Below the pieces are notes generated by a model. The model had not been told where the DNA came from. It worked only from the letters and a program-made list of their open reading frames with translations, and ran no database searches. A stretch of 64,000 bases of DNA, from the NCBI GenBank assembly GCA_014804795.1, contig JAAUZC010000036.1, positions 62,001 to 126,000 on the forward strand, read 5' to 3'. Below, one piece after another: positions 16,881 to 26,189 of the stretch (positions within the stretch are counted from its first letter, which is position 1; every line of letters starts with the position of its first letter). The translations under genes were made by a program, and so were the position numbers. This DNA is from Lachnospiraceae bacterium (GTDB taxonomy: Bacteria; Bacillota; Clostridia; Lachnospirales; Lachnospiraceae).

Positions 16881-18818
16881 CTAGCAAAGTGCGCTGTCCG
16901 CTGCCTGCATTCCCGTATACAGCTGATAGTATTTCCCTTTCTCCTCAATCAGCTCATCATGGCTTCCTCTTTCGATAATTCTTCCCTGTTCCAGAACCAT
17001 AATACAATCACTGTTGCGGACAGTGCTGAGCCTGTGGGCGATCACGAAAGTAGTGCGTCCTTTCATCAGGGAATCCATGCCGCGCTGAACAAGCATTTCG
17101 GTTCTGGTATCGATGCTGGAAGTTGCTTCATCCAGAATAAGCACCGGAGGATCGGCAACGGCCGCTCTGGCAATCGCAAGGAGCTGTCTCTGCCCCTGGG
17201 AGAGATTTGCACCGTTTCCGGTCAAAAGAGTCTGATAACCGTTCGGCAGCCTCTTAATAAAACCGTGGGCATTGGCAAGTTTGGCCGCGGCAATGCAATC
17301 TTCGTCCGTGGCATCTAACTTTCCGTAACGGATATTTTCCATTACCGTACCGGTAAACAGGTGCGTATCCTGCAATACGATACCAAGAGAACGGCGCAGG
17401 TCCGCTTTTTTAATTTTATTGATATTAATGCCGTCATACCGGATTTTGCCGTCCTGAATATCGTAGAAACGGTTGATCAGGTTGGTGATCGTTGTCTTGC
17501 CGGCACCCGTGCTGCCCACAAAAGCGATCTTCTGTCCCGGTGTTGCGAACATTTTAATATTATGCAGCACGATCTTATCATCATTGTAGCCAAAGTCTAC
17601 GTCATCAAAAACAACATCTCCGGTCAGCTCCGTATAGGTAACGGTGCCATCCGTCTGATGGGGATGCTTCCATGCCCACATACCTGTGCGCTCTTTGCAT
17701 TCCTGAATATTGCCCTCGGCATCTTTTTTGACACGGACTAAAGTGACATACCCTTCATCCACTTCCGGTGTTTCATCCATCAGTTTAAAAATGCGGTCGG
17801 CGCCGGCAAGCGCCATAACAATGGAATTAAGCTGCTGGCTGATCTGAGTGATCGGCTGGTTAAAATTTTTGTTGAGTGTGAGGAAAGAGACCAGCGTACC
17901 GATGCTCAATCCAAAATTGCCGTTGATAGCAAGGAGCGCACCCGTAATGGCGCAGACCACATAACTGACATTTCCGAGCTGTGCATTTAAAGGCATCAAA
18001 ATATTGGCAAACTTATTGGCATTATTGGCGCTTTCCCGAAGATTATTATTCAACTCCCGGAATCTGTCAAGGCTTTCGTCCTCGTGGCAGAAAACTTTGA
18101 CTACTTTCTGACCCTCCATCATTTCTTCGATGTAGCCGTTGACTTTACCGATATCCTGCTGCTGCGCCATAAAGTACCGCCCGGAGAGGGATGCCACCTT
18201 GCGGGTGACAAGCAGCATAACGCCCACCATAAACAGTGTCACAATAGTCAGCGGAATATTCAGATAGATCATGCTGACAAATACACTGACAAGCGTGATC
18301 ACGCTGGAAGCAAGCTGCGGCAGGCTATTGCCGATCAGCTGTCTTAAAGTATCCACATCATTGGTGTAAACGGACATAATATCACCGTGCGGATGGGTAT
18401 CAAAATATTTAATCGGCAGAGATTCCATTTTTGTAAACAATATGACACGAATGTCATGTAGAGTTCCCTGACTGACTCTTACCATGATCTGGTTATATGC
18501 CCAGGAACATAAAATGCCGATCAAATAAACACATGCCATTTTCATAAGAGCGCTTTTTAACGGACCGAAATCCGGTGAAGACACACCGATCAATGGTATG
18601 ATATAATCATCGATCAACGTCTGAATAAACAGCGTACCCCGCACAGTGGCAAGGGAGGAGCCGAAAAGGCAAAGGAGTACAATAATAATAGGAACGGCAT
18701 ATTTTCCCATAAGAAGTTTTGTGAGACGTTTTAATAAAAGCCCCGGGTTTTCCAATTTAGGTCTTGGTCCTCTGCCGCCCCGGTTGCCGGGGCCATGAAC
18801 TGCTTTTGCCTGTGCCAT
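16881..18818 (-). CDS. heterodimeric ABC exporter, catalytically complete subunit
   Basis: A 645-residue fused transmembrane/ATPase subunit. About 80 N-terminal residues, including a glycine/arginine/proline-rich start (GNRGGRGPRPK), precede six membrane helices. The nucleotide-binding domain has Walker A GSTGAGKTT, signature LSQGQRQLLAIARA and Walker B VLILDEATSSIDT with the catalytic Glu, plus the switch His in IAHRLS. A loop of about 40 extra residues, including KERTGMWAWKHPHQTDG, lies between the two domains. Its start overlaps the stop of the partner gene. Such pairs (BmrCD, TM287/288) export drugs or lipids; the substrate is unknown. Confidence 0.92.
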   Translation of the reverse strand: MAQAKAVHGPGNRGGRGPRPKLENPGLLLKRLTKLLMGKYAVPIIIVLLCLFGSSLATVRGTLFIQTLIDDYIIPLIGVSSPDFGPLKSALMKMACVYLIGILCSWAYNQIMVRVSQGTLHDIRVILFTKMESLPIKYFDTHPHGDIMSVYTNDVDTLRQLIGNSLPQLASSVITLVSVFVSMIYLNIPLTIVTLFMVGVMLLVTRKVASLSGRYFMAQQQDIGKVNGYIEEMMEGQKVVKVFCHEDESLDRFRELNNNLRESANNANKFANILMPLNAQLGNVSYVVCAITGALLAINGNFGLSIGTLVSFLTLNKNFNQPITQISQQLNSIVMALAGADRIFKLMDETPEVDEGYVTLVRVKKDAEGNIQECKERTGMWAWKHPHQTDGTVTYTELTGDVVFDDVDFGYNDDKIVLHNIKMFATPGQKIAFVGSTGAGKTTITNLINRFYDIQDGKIRYDGININKIKKADLRRSLGIVLQDTHLFTGTVMENIRYGKLDATDEDCIAAAKLANAHGFIKRLPNGYQTLLTGNGANLSQGQRQLLAIARAAVADPPVLILDEATSSIDTRTEMLVQRGMDSLMKGRTTFVIAHRLSTVRNSDCIMVLEQGRIIERGSHDELIEEKGKYYQLYTGMQAADSALC

Positions 18819-20569
18819 TACAGAGCACCTCCTTTCTGATCGAAGTCGCCGCCGCCCTTTGTCTGGCTCTCGTAAACTTCATGATAAATAGCATTGTTTT
18901 GCAACAGATTTTCATGGGTATCAAAGCCGTCTATCACACCGTCTTCCAAAACGATGATACGATCGGCATCCTGAATGCTGGATATTCTCTGGGCAATGAT
19001 AAACTTGGTGGTGTCCGGTATCTCTTCCCGGAAGGCCCGGCGGATGCGGGCATCCGTAGCCGTATCCACTGCGGAGGTGGAATCGTCCAAAACAAGTATT
19101 TTCGGTTTCTTTAACAATGCGCGCGCAATACAAAGACGCTGCTTCTGGCCGCCGGAAACATTGGTGCCTCCCTGCTCAATGTAGGTCTCGTATTTGTCGG
19201 GAAACTGCTCAATAAATTCGTCGGCGCAGGCAAGACGGCAGACGCGTTTGCAGTCTTCCAATGTGGCATCCTTGTCGCCCCAGCGCAGATTGTCAAGAAT
19301 CGTGCCGGAAAAAAGAACATTTTTCTGCAAAACCACAGCAACTTCATTTCGAAGCGTATCCAGATCATAACAGCGGACATCCCTGCCGCCCACTTTCACG
19401 CAGCCTTCCGATACATCGTAAAGCCGGCTGATCAGGTTGACAAGGCTGGATTTTGCCGAACCGGTTCCGCCGATGATACCGATGGTCTCTCCGGCATGGA
19501 TATGCAGGTTGATATTGTTTAACACGGGCTCGGAAGAATTCTTCTTATAGGAAAAGAACACATTTTCAAAATCCACGCTGCCGTCCGCCACTTCCGTCAC
19601 AGCATCTTCAGGGCTGACAATATCCGGCTTTTCGTTTAATACTTCGACAATACGTCTGGCGCTTGCCGCGGCGAGAGTCAGCATAACAAAGATCATGGAA
19701 AGCATCATCAGGCTCATCAAAATCGACATAACGTAGGAGAATAATGTGGTCAACTCTCCGGTGGTCAACTCCCCGGCAGTAATCATCCGGGCGGCCAGCC
19801 AGGAGAGGGAGAGCATACAGGAATAAACGGCCAACATCATAACAGGGCCATTGTTTACCACAACGCTTTCCGCCTTCACAAACATCTTATAAATGCCGGC
19901 GGCGGCCTTCTTGAATTTTTCGTTTTCATAATCTTCCCGCACAAAGGCCTTGACAACACGGATGGCGGATACGTTTTCCTGAATACTGGCATTTAAGTCG
20001 TCGTATTTATCAAATACTTCATTGAAATATTTCATGGCTTTCGAAACAATGATACTTAAGAAAACCAACAGGATCACCAGAGCAGCAACAAAGATCATGC
20101 TCAGCTTTGTACTGATGGAAAAAGCCATTATCAGTGAAAAGATTAACATCAACGGAGCCCTGAAGCACATACGGATGACCATTTGATATGCATTCTGCAG
20201 ATTGGTCACATCTGTAGTCAGCCTGGTGATCAGTCCGGCCGTACTGAATTTGTCAATATTGGAAAAAGAAAATTTTTGGATATTGGTATACATGGCATCC
20301 CGCACATTGCAGGCAAAACCGGAAGATGCCTGTGCGGCATATTTTCCGGCGAGTACACCGAATATAAGGCCAAGGAGAGCAAGAAAGAGCATGTATCCGC
20401 CATAGCGGAAAATGTCTGTAAGGCTTCCCGTCTGTATGCCCTTATCGATCAGGGCACCCATTGTTTTGGGAAGCAGAATATCTACAATGACTTCCAACGC
20501 CATAAAAAAGGGCGTCAGGAGAGAAGGCAGCTTATACTGCTTCACCTGTGCAGCTAATGTTTTGATCAT
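18818..20569 (-). CDS. heterodimeric ABC exporter, subunit with degenerate ATPase site
   Basis: A 583-residue fused permease/ATPase and first gene of the minus-strand pair. Six helices in the first 310 residues are followed by Walker A GGTGSAKSS, signature VSGGQKQRLCIARALL and Walker B ILVLDDSTSAVDT. The catalytic Glu is replaced by Asp and the switch His by Gln (IIAQRISS). These two changes are the known hallmark of the degenerate-site subunit in heterodimeric exporters, while its intact signature completes the active site of the partner. The downstream gene start overlaps its stop, so the two are made together. A promoter with TATAAT lies about 45-70 bases upstream. Confidence 0.93.
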   Translation of the reverse strand: MIKTLAAQVKQYKLPSLLTPFFMALEVIVDILLPKTMGALIDKGIQTGSLTDIFRYGGYMLFLALLGLIFGVLAGKYAAQASSGFACNVRDAMYTNIQKFSFSNIDKFSTAGLITRLTTDVTNLQNAYQMVIRMCFRAPLMLIFSLIMAFSISTKLSMIFVAALVILLVFLSIIVSKAMKYFNEVFDKYDDLNASIQENVSAIRVVKAFVREDYENEKFKKAAAGIYKMFVKAESVVVNNGPVMMLAVYSCMLSLSWLAARMITAGELTTGELTTLFSYVMSILMSLMMLSMIFVMLTLAAASARRIVEVLNEKPDIVSPEDAVTEVADGSVDFENVFFSYKKNSSEPVLNNINLHIHAGETIGIIGGTGSAKSSLVNLISRLYDVSEGCVKVGGRDVRCYDLDTLRNEVAVVLQKNVLFSGTILDNLRWGDKDATLEDCKRVCRLACADEFIEQFPDKYETYIEQGGTNVSGGQKQRLCIARALLKKPKILVLDDSTSAVDTATDARIRRAFREEIPDTTKFIIAQRISSIQDADRIIVLEDGVIDGFDTHENLLQNNAIYHEVYESQTKGGGDFDQKGGAL

Positions 20570-20613
20570 AAATACGCCTCATTTCTGGAAATAGTAATTT
20601 GTGAACAGTTGCT

Positions 20614-20641
20614 ATTATATTCCAAATTTGTGATAAATCAA
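20614..20641 (-). promoter_or_regulatory. sigma-A-type promoter of the ABC exporter operon
   Basis: Read on the minus strand, TTGATT (20641-20636) and TATAAT (20619-20614) are separated by 16 bases. It points at the exporter gene that starts at 20569. Confidence 0.65.
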
Positions 20642-20673
20642 TGTATAAAAGATAAGATAATTATAAAATTTGT

Positions 20674-20705
20674 AAAAAGACAGGGAGATATTTCAATTAT
20701 CTCCC
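20674..20705 (-). terminator. terminator overlapping the end of the acyltransferase gene
   Basis: The minus-strand hairpin GGGAGATA/TATCTCCC with a 7-base loop is followed by TGTCTTTTT. The stem includes the last codons and stop of the gene ending at 20693, so termination is built into the coding end. Confidence 0.75.
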
Positions 20706-21466
20706 CGTTCAGCCAGTTGCCGTTGCAGATCCTCCAGATCCTTTCCTTTCAGATTATCAAGAACAGCCTGTTGGATCCGTTTCTGGACAGTAGCAGCAAT
20801 CTCGTTTGTATTCATATCTTTATATTCTTCGTAATATAATGGAGGAAGAAAATGTACTTCCGTTTCCACGGCACCAAGTCCTTTTGCTCCAAAAACTTTC
20901 CAGGAGTTGATGATGGCAACGGGGACAATGGGCGCCGCCGCTTTCTGGGCACACTTGAAAGAACCGCCTTTGAATTCACACACCATATTGTGATTATCTG
21001 TATAGCCGCCCTCCGGGAAGATCAGAAAATTCTTGTGGTCTTCCTTGATCTCGCGGGTGATCTCTTTCATGATCTTAAGTCCCTGTCTCATATCATCGAG
21101 AACAAGACGCTTGCTCTCCAGAAGATCAAGAAACTGTGCGGTCAGCATCACATGGGAACGGGCCTCGTCCATCACAATGCTGCAGGGGCGTTCGTGCATA
21201 TCGACAATGCCAAGCGCGTCATATTTTCCCTGATGGTTGGAATACATAACGTAACCGTTTTTCTTTGGCAGATTTTCCAGACCGTAGGCTTTTGTGGTGA
21301 CTTTACCCGTGCGCTGCATATGGTGCAGAACCCATTTTGCATAGTCATACCGTTCCTGAAGCGTATATCTGGCAGGCCGGTTGGCTTTATACCGCATCGT
21401 GGGTAAAATATAAAAACCGCGCCAGCAGTTTAAAAGAATAACATATATAAATCGTAACATAATCAA
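20693..21466 (-). CDS. plsC: 1-acyl-sn-glycerol-3-phosphate acyltransferase (PlsC family)
   Basis: A 257-residue acyltransferase that adds an acyl chain to lysophosphatidic acid in phospholipid synthesis, acting at the inner face of the membrane. The HX4D motif is SNHQGKYDA (His78, Asp83), and the second block is FLIFPEGGYTDN, a slight variant of the usual FPEGTRS. A hydrophobic N-terminal helix (about 2-22) anchors it. An AGGGGG site precedes the ATG. It is divergent from glpK, so two lipid and glycerol genes share one intergenic region. Confidence 0.88.
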   Translation of the reverse strand: MIMLRFIYVILLNCWRGFYILPTMRYKANRPARYTLQERYDYAKWVLHHMQRTGKVTTKAYGLENLPKKNGYVMYSNHQGKYDALGIVDMHERPCSIVMDEARSHVMLTAQFLDLLESKRLVLDDMRQGLKIMKEITREIKEDHKNFLIFPEGGYTDNHNMVCEFKGGSFKCAQKAAAPIVPVAIINSWKVFGAKGLGAVETEVHFLPPLYYEEYKDMNTNEIAATVQKRIQQAVLDNLKGKDLEDLQRQLAERGDN

Positions 21467-21485
21467 ATGATCCCCCTGAAAGAAT

Positions 21486-21514
21486 AGTATAAAGAAAAAA
21501 ACAGGATTTTACAA
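21486..21514 (-). promoter_or_regulatory. promoter of plsC
   Basis: On the minus strand, TTGTAA (21514-21509) and TATACT (21491-21486) are 17 bases apart, 20 bases from the plsC start. It lies back to back with the glpK promoter. Confidence 0.6.
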
Positions 21515-21521
21515 GAGTGAG

Positions 21522-21551
21522 TTGTTAGGACACGGAAAAATATGGTATGAT
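21522..21551 (+). promoter_or_regulatory. promoter of glpK
   Basis: TTGTTA (21522-21527) and TATGAT (21546-21551) are 18 bases apart. The glpK ATG follows 22 bases later behind AGGGGGGA. The -35 box is 8 bases from that of the divergent plsC promoter, so one bound regulator could affect both. Confidence 0.55.
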
Positions 21552-21573
21552 GTAACAAAAGGGGGGACAGCAA

Positions 21574-23091
21574 ATGGAAAAACAAAGTAAATATATTCTT
21601 GCATTAGATCAGGGAACCACAAGCTCCCGCTGTATTCTATTTGACAGGGGCGGCAATATCTGCAGTATGGCGCAGAAAGAATTTACACAATACTATCCGA
21701 AGCCCGGGTGGGTGGAGCATGATCCGATGGAAATATGGTCCTCACAGCTTGCGGTGGCAACGGAAGCCATGGCAAGGTTAGGCGTGAAAGCGGCGGATAT
21801 TGAAGCAATCGGGATTACGAACCAGCGCGAGACTACGATCGTATGGGATAAAGAAACGGGACAGCCCGTATATCCCGCTATTGTATGGCAGTGCCGCCGG
21901 ACTGCGGACAGGATCGGCGAACTGGTGAAAGAAGGATTTGATAAGACTGTAAGGGAAAAAACCGGCCTGATACCGGATGCCTATTTTGCCGCCAGTAAAA
22001 TAGAATGGATTTTAGAACATGTGGACGGCGCAAGAAAAAAAGCTGAAGAAGGAAAGCTTCTGTTCGGAACGGTGGACACCTGGCTGATCTGGCAGTTGAC
22101 AAAAGGAAGCGTACATGTAACGGACTACACGAACGCTTCCCGCACCATGTTGTTAAACATCCATACACTTGCATGGGATGAGGAATTACTTGCGTATTTC
22201 AATATCCCGATGAGTATGCTGCCCGAGATAAAACCTTCCAGCTGCATTTACGGATATACGGACGAGCATCTGATGGGAGAAAAAATTCCGATCGCCGGAG
22301 CGGCGGGGGACCAGCAGGCGGCGTTATTCGGACAGTGCTGTTTTGAGGAAGGCGATGTGAAAAACACTTACGGGACGGGCAGCTTTATCCTGATGAATAC
22401 GGGGAAGAAGCCGATTCTGTCAAAGAACGGGCTTATCACAACGATCGCGGCGGGTACGGGCGAGGAAGTGGAGTATGCGCTGGAGGGCAGCGTCTTTGTG
22501 GCAGGTGCTCTCATTCAGTGGCTGCGGGATGAACTGCGCCTGTTCAGAACTGCGGCGGAGTCCGAAGAGTATGCAAAGAAAGTAACGGATACTGCCGGAA
22601 TGTATATTGTGCCTGCCTTTACCGGGTTAGGTGCGCCCTACTGGAATTCCTATGCAAGAGGTACGGTCGTGGGACTTACAAGGGGCTGCGGCAAAGAACA
22701 TTTCATTCGGGCGGCACTGGAAGCCATCGCCTATCAGTCGGCCGATGTGATGCATGCGATGGAAGAAGATGCGAATGTGAAATTGAAGAGCCTGAAAGTG
22801 GATGGCGGTGCCAGCGCCAATGATTTTCTGATGGAATTTCAGGCGGATATTCTGGATACAAGAGTGGACAGGCCGAAATGCATCGAGACGACGGCGCTTG
22901 GCGCGGCGTATCTGGCGGGATTGGCCACGGGATACTGGAAAGATAAGGCGGAAATCAAAGAAAACTGGCAGAATGGCAGAAGTTTTATGCCTTCTATGGA
23001 GGATGAAAAGCGAAAAAGCCTCCTGAAAGGCTGGAAAAAAGCGGTAGCATGCGCATTGTTCCAGGCCGGACAGGATGAAGAGCATAAATAA
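21574..23091 (+). CDS. glpK: glycerol kinase
   Basis: A 505-residue FGGY-family kinase that converts glycerol to glycerol-3-phosphate using ATP in the cytoplasm. It has [15 protein letters not shown] at the N-terminus, [12 protein letters not shown], and the C-terminal [20 protein letters not shown] block, all standard for GlpK. Length equals the family norm. No glpF or glpD is adjacent; instead an aminotransferase follows after 26 bases, possibly co-transcribed. The His residue phosphorylated by PTS in many Firmicutes GlpK proteins lies in a loop I did not locate clearly here. Confidence 0.95.
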   Translation: MEKQSKYILALDQGTTSSRCILFDRGGNICSMAQKEFTQYYPKPGWVEHDPMEIWSSQLAVATEAMARLGVKAADIEAIGITNQRETTIVWDKETGQPVYPAIVWQCRRTADRIGELVKEGFDKTVREKTGLIPDAYFAASKIEWILEHVDGARKKAEEGKLLFGTVDTWLIWQLTKGSVHVTDYTNASRTMLLNIHTLAWDEELLAYFNIPMSMLPEIKPSSCIYGYTDEHLMGEKIPIAGAAGDQQAALFGQCCFEEGDVKNTYGTGSFILMNTGKKPILSKNGLITTIAAGTGEEVEYALEGSVFVAGALIQWLRDELRLFRTAAESEEYAKKVTDTAGMYIVPAFTGLGAPYWNSYARGTVVGLTRGCGKEHFIRAALEAIAYQSADVMHAMEEDANVKLKSLKVDGGASANDFLMEFQADILDTRVDRPKCIETTALGAAYLAGLATGYWKDKAEIKENWQNGRSFMPSMEDEKRKSLLKGWKKAVACALFQAGQDEEHK

Positions 23092-23117
23092 ATAAAGAAA
23101 GAAAGGAATATAATATT

Positions 23118-24305
23118 ATGCTGGTACAAAAGTATAAAGATATGTTGGGAAATAAATCGGTTATCCGAACTCTTTCGGAATTTGCAACGGCAAGAGGAAA
23201 GGAGATCGGTTATGAAAATGTGTTTGACTATAGTCTTGGGAATCCGTCGGTTCCTGTACCTCAGGAATTTACGGATGCAATGATCCGTCTGCTGCAGGAA
23301 AAAAATTCCGTGGAGCTGCACGGTTACAGCCCGAGTCTCGGCATACAGTCCGTAAAAGAAAAAATCGCGGCCTCTCTGGAGAGGCGGTTCGGGGTGCCTT
23401 ATAAAGCAGAGCATATTTTTCCGACAACCGGCGCGGCGGGAGCGATTGCCCATGCGGTGCGCTCGGTGACAGAGCCGGGCGATGAGATTTTGACTTTTGC
23501 GCCCTATTTTCCGGAATATGGCCCCTACATCAACCTTACCGGTGCGGTATTAAAAGTGGTTCCGGCCGATACGGAAAACTTTCAGATTAATTTTGAAGCC
23601 TTTGCAGAGATGCTGACAGAGAAAGTGATGGCAGTACTGATCAATACGCCGAATAACCCCTCAGGTGCGGTATACTCCACAGAAACGATCAAAAAATTAT
23701 CGGAAATTTTAAAGGAAAAATCAGAACAATACGGTCATAAGATCTACCTGATCTCAGATGAACCATACCGTGAGATCATTTTTGAGGGGGCGGATGCTCC
23801 GTATGTGGCGAAATATTATGCGGATACATTAACCTGTTATTCTTTCTCAAAGTCTCTGTCCCTGCCCGGTGAACGTATCGGCTATGTGGCGGTAAATCCG
23901 GCGTGCGAGGACGCGGAAACGATCGTACAGATGTGCGGCCAGATTTCCAGAGGCACAGGTCATAACTGCCCGTCATCCATTATACAGCTCGCGGTGGCGG
24001 AAACGATAGATTTAACGTCAGACCTGTCTGTCTATGAAACGAATATGAACATATTATATAAGGAACTGACAGACCTTGGATTTTCCTGCACAAAGCCCGG
24101 CGGAACATTTTACATTTTCCCGAAGGCGCTGGAAGAGGACGCGGTGGCATTCTGCAATAAGGCATTGAAATATGATCTGATATTAGTGCCAAGCGACAGC
24201 TTTGGCTGCTCCGGCTTTTTCCGTATGGCTTACTGTATCGATACCGAGAAAGTGGAGCGCTCACTGCCGGCACTCAGGAAATTTGTGGAGAATGAATATA
24301 AATAA
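23118..24305 (+). CDS. pyridoxal phosphate-dependent aminotransferase (class I/II)
   Basis: A 395-residue fold-type I aminotransferase. The PLP-binding lysine is Lys245 in YSFSKSLSLPGERIGY, Asp214 and Tyr217 are in LISDEPYREI, and the NTPNNPSGAVYS block binds substrate and cofactor. It transfers an amino group between an amino acid and a 2-oxo acid; the family covers aspartate, aromatic and other enzymes and the exact substrate is not clear. A weak GAAAGGAA site precedes the ATG. The stop codon runs directly into a hairpin repeat. Confidence 0.88.
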   Translation: MLVQKYKDMLGNKSVIRTLSEFATARGKEIGYENVFDYSLGNPSVPVPQEFTDAMIRLLQEKNSVELHGYSPSLGIQSVKEKIAASLERRFGVPYKAEHIFPTTGAAGAIAHAVRSVTEPGDEILTFAPYFPEYGPYINLTGAVLKVVPADTENFQINFEAFAEMLTEKVMAVLINTPNNPSGAVYSTETIKKLSEILKEKSEQYGHKIYLISDEPYREIIFEGADAPYVAKYYADTLTCYSFSKSLSLPGERIGYVAVNPACEDAETIVQMCGQISRGTGHNCPSSIIQLAVAETIDLTSDLSVYETNMNILYKELTDLGFSCTKPGGTFYIFPKALEEDAVAFCNKALKYDLILVPSDSFGCSGFFRMAYCIDTEKVERSLPALRKFVENEYK

Positions 24306-24457
24306 AAAACAGCAGAAGTCCGGAAGGGCGACTGCGGAACTATAATAAAAAACAGCAGAAGCCCGGACAGTGCACAAGACGATTTGCAGACGAGAAAACG
24401 GCTGCAAATCTGTCTTCTGAAATCGTGTACTGGAAGGGCGAATGCGGAACTATAATA
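24306..24457 (+). repeat. hairpin-forming intergenic repeat, copy between the aminotransferase and uppP
   Basis: This is the clearest copy for structure. The inner stem pairs AAGAC-GATTTGCAG (24376-24389) with CTGCAAATC-TGTCTT (24402-24416), with one bulged base. An outer stem pairs CAGTGCAC with GTGTACTG, and GCCC with GGGC beyond it. A shorter partial unit precedes it (AAAAAACAGCAGAAGTCCGG). The 3' end GCGGAACTATAATA merges into the AAGAAAGGA site of the next gene. Confidence 0.88.
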
Positions 24458-24473
24458 AGAAAGGATAAAAAAT

Positions 24474-25301
24474 ATGCTGGACATTTTAAAAGCTGTACTC
24501 TTCGGTATTGTGGAAGGCATTACGGAATGGCTTCCGATCAGCAGCACAGGACATATGATCCTGGTGGAAGAATTTGTAAAGATGAACGTGTCGGAAGAAT
24601 TCTGGAGTCTGTTTCTGGTGGTCATCCAGCTGGGCGCGATCATGGCGGTAGTACTCCTGTTCTGGAAAAAAATATGGCCCTTTGGCAGAAAGAAAAAAAG
24701 CGGCAGATTTTATGTGAAAACGGATATTTTCATGCTGTGGTTCAAGATTCTTGTGGCATGTGTACCGGCGGCGATCGTCGGCGTACTGTTTGACGATAAG
24801 CTGGATGAACTTTTTTATCATCCCTGGTGCGTAGCGATCGCGCTGATCGTATTTGGCATTGCTTTCATTATTATAGAGAACAGAAACAAAAGCATGACAC
24901 CCAAAATAACAAAATTAAAAGATATTACGTTCCAGACGGCAGCGTTGATCGGTGTTTTCCAGCTCATCGCGGCGATCTTTCCGGGAACCTCCCGCTCCGG
25001 GGCGACGATCGTGGGAGCGTTATTGATCGGCGTGTCGAGAACCGTGGCGGCGGAATTTACGTTTTTCCTTGCGATTCCTGTGATGTTTGGGGCCAGTCTG
25101 TTAAAAATTCTGAAATTCGGTCTGGCATTTACAGGGACGGAGCTTGTGCTGTTGGCGGTCGGCATGATCGTGGCGTTTTTCGTATCAATGCTGGTGATCC
25201 GTTTTCTGATGGGTTATATCCGGAAACATGATTTCAAAGCTTTCGGATGGTACAGAATAGTCCTTGGAGCGGTGGTTTTACTGTATTTTGCGCTAAAATA
25301 G
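24474..25301 (+). CDS. uppP: undecaprenyl-diphosphatase
   Basis: A 275-residue integral membrane phosphatase (BacA/UppP) that recycles undecaprenyl diphosphate for cell-wall synthesis and confers some bacitracin tolerance. The two active-site blocks are EGITEWLPISSTGHM near residue 17 and FPGTSRSGATI near residue 167. Eight hydrophobic segments fit the family. The start ATG follows GAAAGGA provided just after the repeat. The TAG stop lies three bases before the promoter of the next gene. Confidence 0.94.
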   Translation: MLDILKAVLFGIVEGITEWLPISSTGHMILVEEFVKMNVSEEFWSLFLVVIQLGAIMAVVLLFWKKIWPFGRKKKSGRFYVKTDIFMLWFKILVACVPAAIVGVLFDDKLDELFYHPWCVAIALIVFGIAFIIIENRNKSMTPKITKLKDITFQTAALIGVFQLIAAIFPGTSRSGATIVGALLIGVSRTVAAEFTFFLAIPVMFGASLLKILKFGLAFTGTELVLLAVGMIVAFFVSMLVIRFLMGYIRKHDFKAFGWYRIVLGAVVLLYFALK

Positions 25302-25303
25302 CG

Positions 25304-25332
25304 TTGACAAACAGTATTCATTGGTATAGAAT
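25304..25332 (+). promoter_or_regulatory. promoter of the lysine-rich protein gene
   Basis: TTGACA (25304-25309) and TAGAAT (25327-25332) are 17 bases apart. This leaves a leader of nearly 90 bases before the ATG at 25426. Confidence 0.7.
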
Positions 25333-25425
25333 CAGAGCGGTATAAGAAGTTCAAAGGTGGTTTGCGGCCGCGCGCTGTTTGCCCGGATCACCTGTTATAC
25401 AAGCAGCGCAGGAAAGAGGGTAATT

Positions 25426-25929
25426 ATGGAAGAGACAAAAAAGACTGCAGCACAGAGAAAGACAGCATTGAAAGAGACAGCAAAAAATACAGTAAAAAAA
25501 GTGGAGAAGGCAGCAGAACCCGTTGCAAAGAAAGTGGAGAAAGCCGTAGAGCCTGTTGCAAAGAAAGTGGAGAAGGCGGTAGAGCCTGTTGCAAAGAAAG
25601 TGGAAGAGGCGGCAGCTCCCGCAGCAAAAGCAGTAAAGAAAGAAACCACTAAGGCAGCAGCAAAAGCAAAGACTGCTGTGAAGAAGACAGCGGCAAAGGC
25701 GGCGACAAAGAGAACAGCAAAGAAAGAAATCGAGGCAACGGTCAGTGTGCAGTTCTCCGGCAAGTCCTACACAACACAAGAACTTGTGGCAATCGCGAAG
25801 GATGTATGGAAATATGACTTAAAGCAGAAAGTTTCCGATTTCAAGAGTGTGGAACTTTATGTAAAACCGGAAGAGAATCTGGCTTACTATGTTATCAACG
25901 GTGAGCATACGGGAAGTTTCTTTATTTAA
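25426..25929 (+). CDS. lysine/alanine-rich repeat protein, DUF6465-like
   Basis: A 167-residue protein in two parts. Residues 1 to about 105 are Lys, Ala, Glu and Val only in large part, with an 11-residue repeat (EPVAKKVEKAV and variants) given four times; the DNA repeats with a 33-base period. This resembles histone H1-like tails and amphipathic stalks. The last 60 residues form a compact domain (VSVQFSGKSYTTQELVAIAK, then VELYVKPEENLAYYVING) like the DUF6465 proteins of Lachnospiraceae, as I recall them. Function is unknown; a nucleoid or surface-stalk role are both possible. It has its own promoter and terminator. An upstream in-frame ATG at 25357 lacks a ribosome binding site. Confidence 0.75.
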   Translation: MEETKKTAAQRKTALKETAKNTVKKVEKAAEPVAKKVEKAVEPVAKKVEKAVEPVAKKVEEAAAPAAKAVKKETTKAAAKAKTAVKKTAAKAATKRTAKKEIEATVSVQFSGKSYTTQELVAIAKDVWKYDLKQKVSDFKSVELYVKPEENLAYYVINGEHTGSFFI

Positions 25930-25969
25930 GTAAAAAATTCCATATATTGTAAAAAACGGCAAAGTAAGA

Positions 25970-26020
25970 GAAAGAACAGACGGGTGAAGATATATTTACT
26001 GTCGGTTCTTTCTTTTGTTT
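25970..26020 (+). terminator. terminator after the lysine-rich protein gene
   Basis: GAAAGAAC (25970-25977) pairs with GTTCTTTC (26005-26012), with GAC/GTC continuing inside; TTTTGTTTTG follows. Confidence 0.75.
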
Positions 26021-26063
26021 TGTATGTTTTTGACGATAGATATTGGAAAGTTTTGATAATGTC

Positions 26064-26092
26064 TTGACAAATAGTATATCCATATTTATAAT
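26064..26092 (+). promoter_or_regulatory. consensus promoter of the mgl-type operon
   Basis: TTGACA (26064-26069) and TATAAT (26087-26092) are separated by exactly 17 bases, a full consensus. A leader of about 90 bases follows before the AAGGAGG site of the binding protein gene. Confidence 0.85.
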
Positions 26093-26189
26093 GAGTTTGT
26101 CGTCAAAAGCAAATTGGCGGCAAAATGCACAAAGAGCAAATAAGCTATATGTGCAAAATAATATATCTATCTTTTAAGGAGGAAAAAAG

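Noticed and set aside
25426-25929. Eukaryote-like histone or phage gene
   Set aside because: The composition is histone-like, but the C-terminal domain resembles a bacterial DUF6465-type domain and the neighbours are chromosomal genes.
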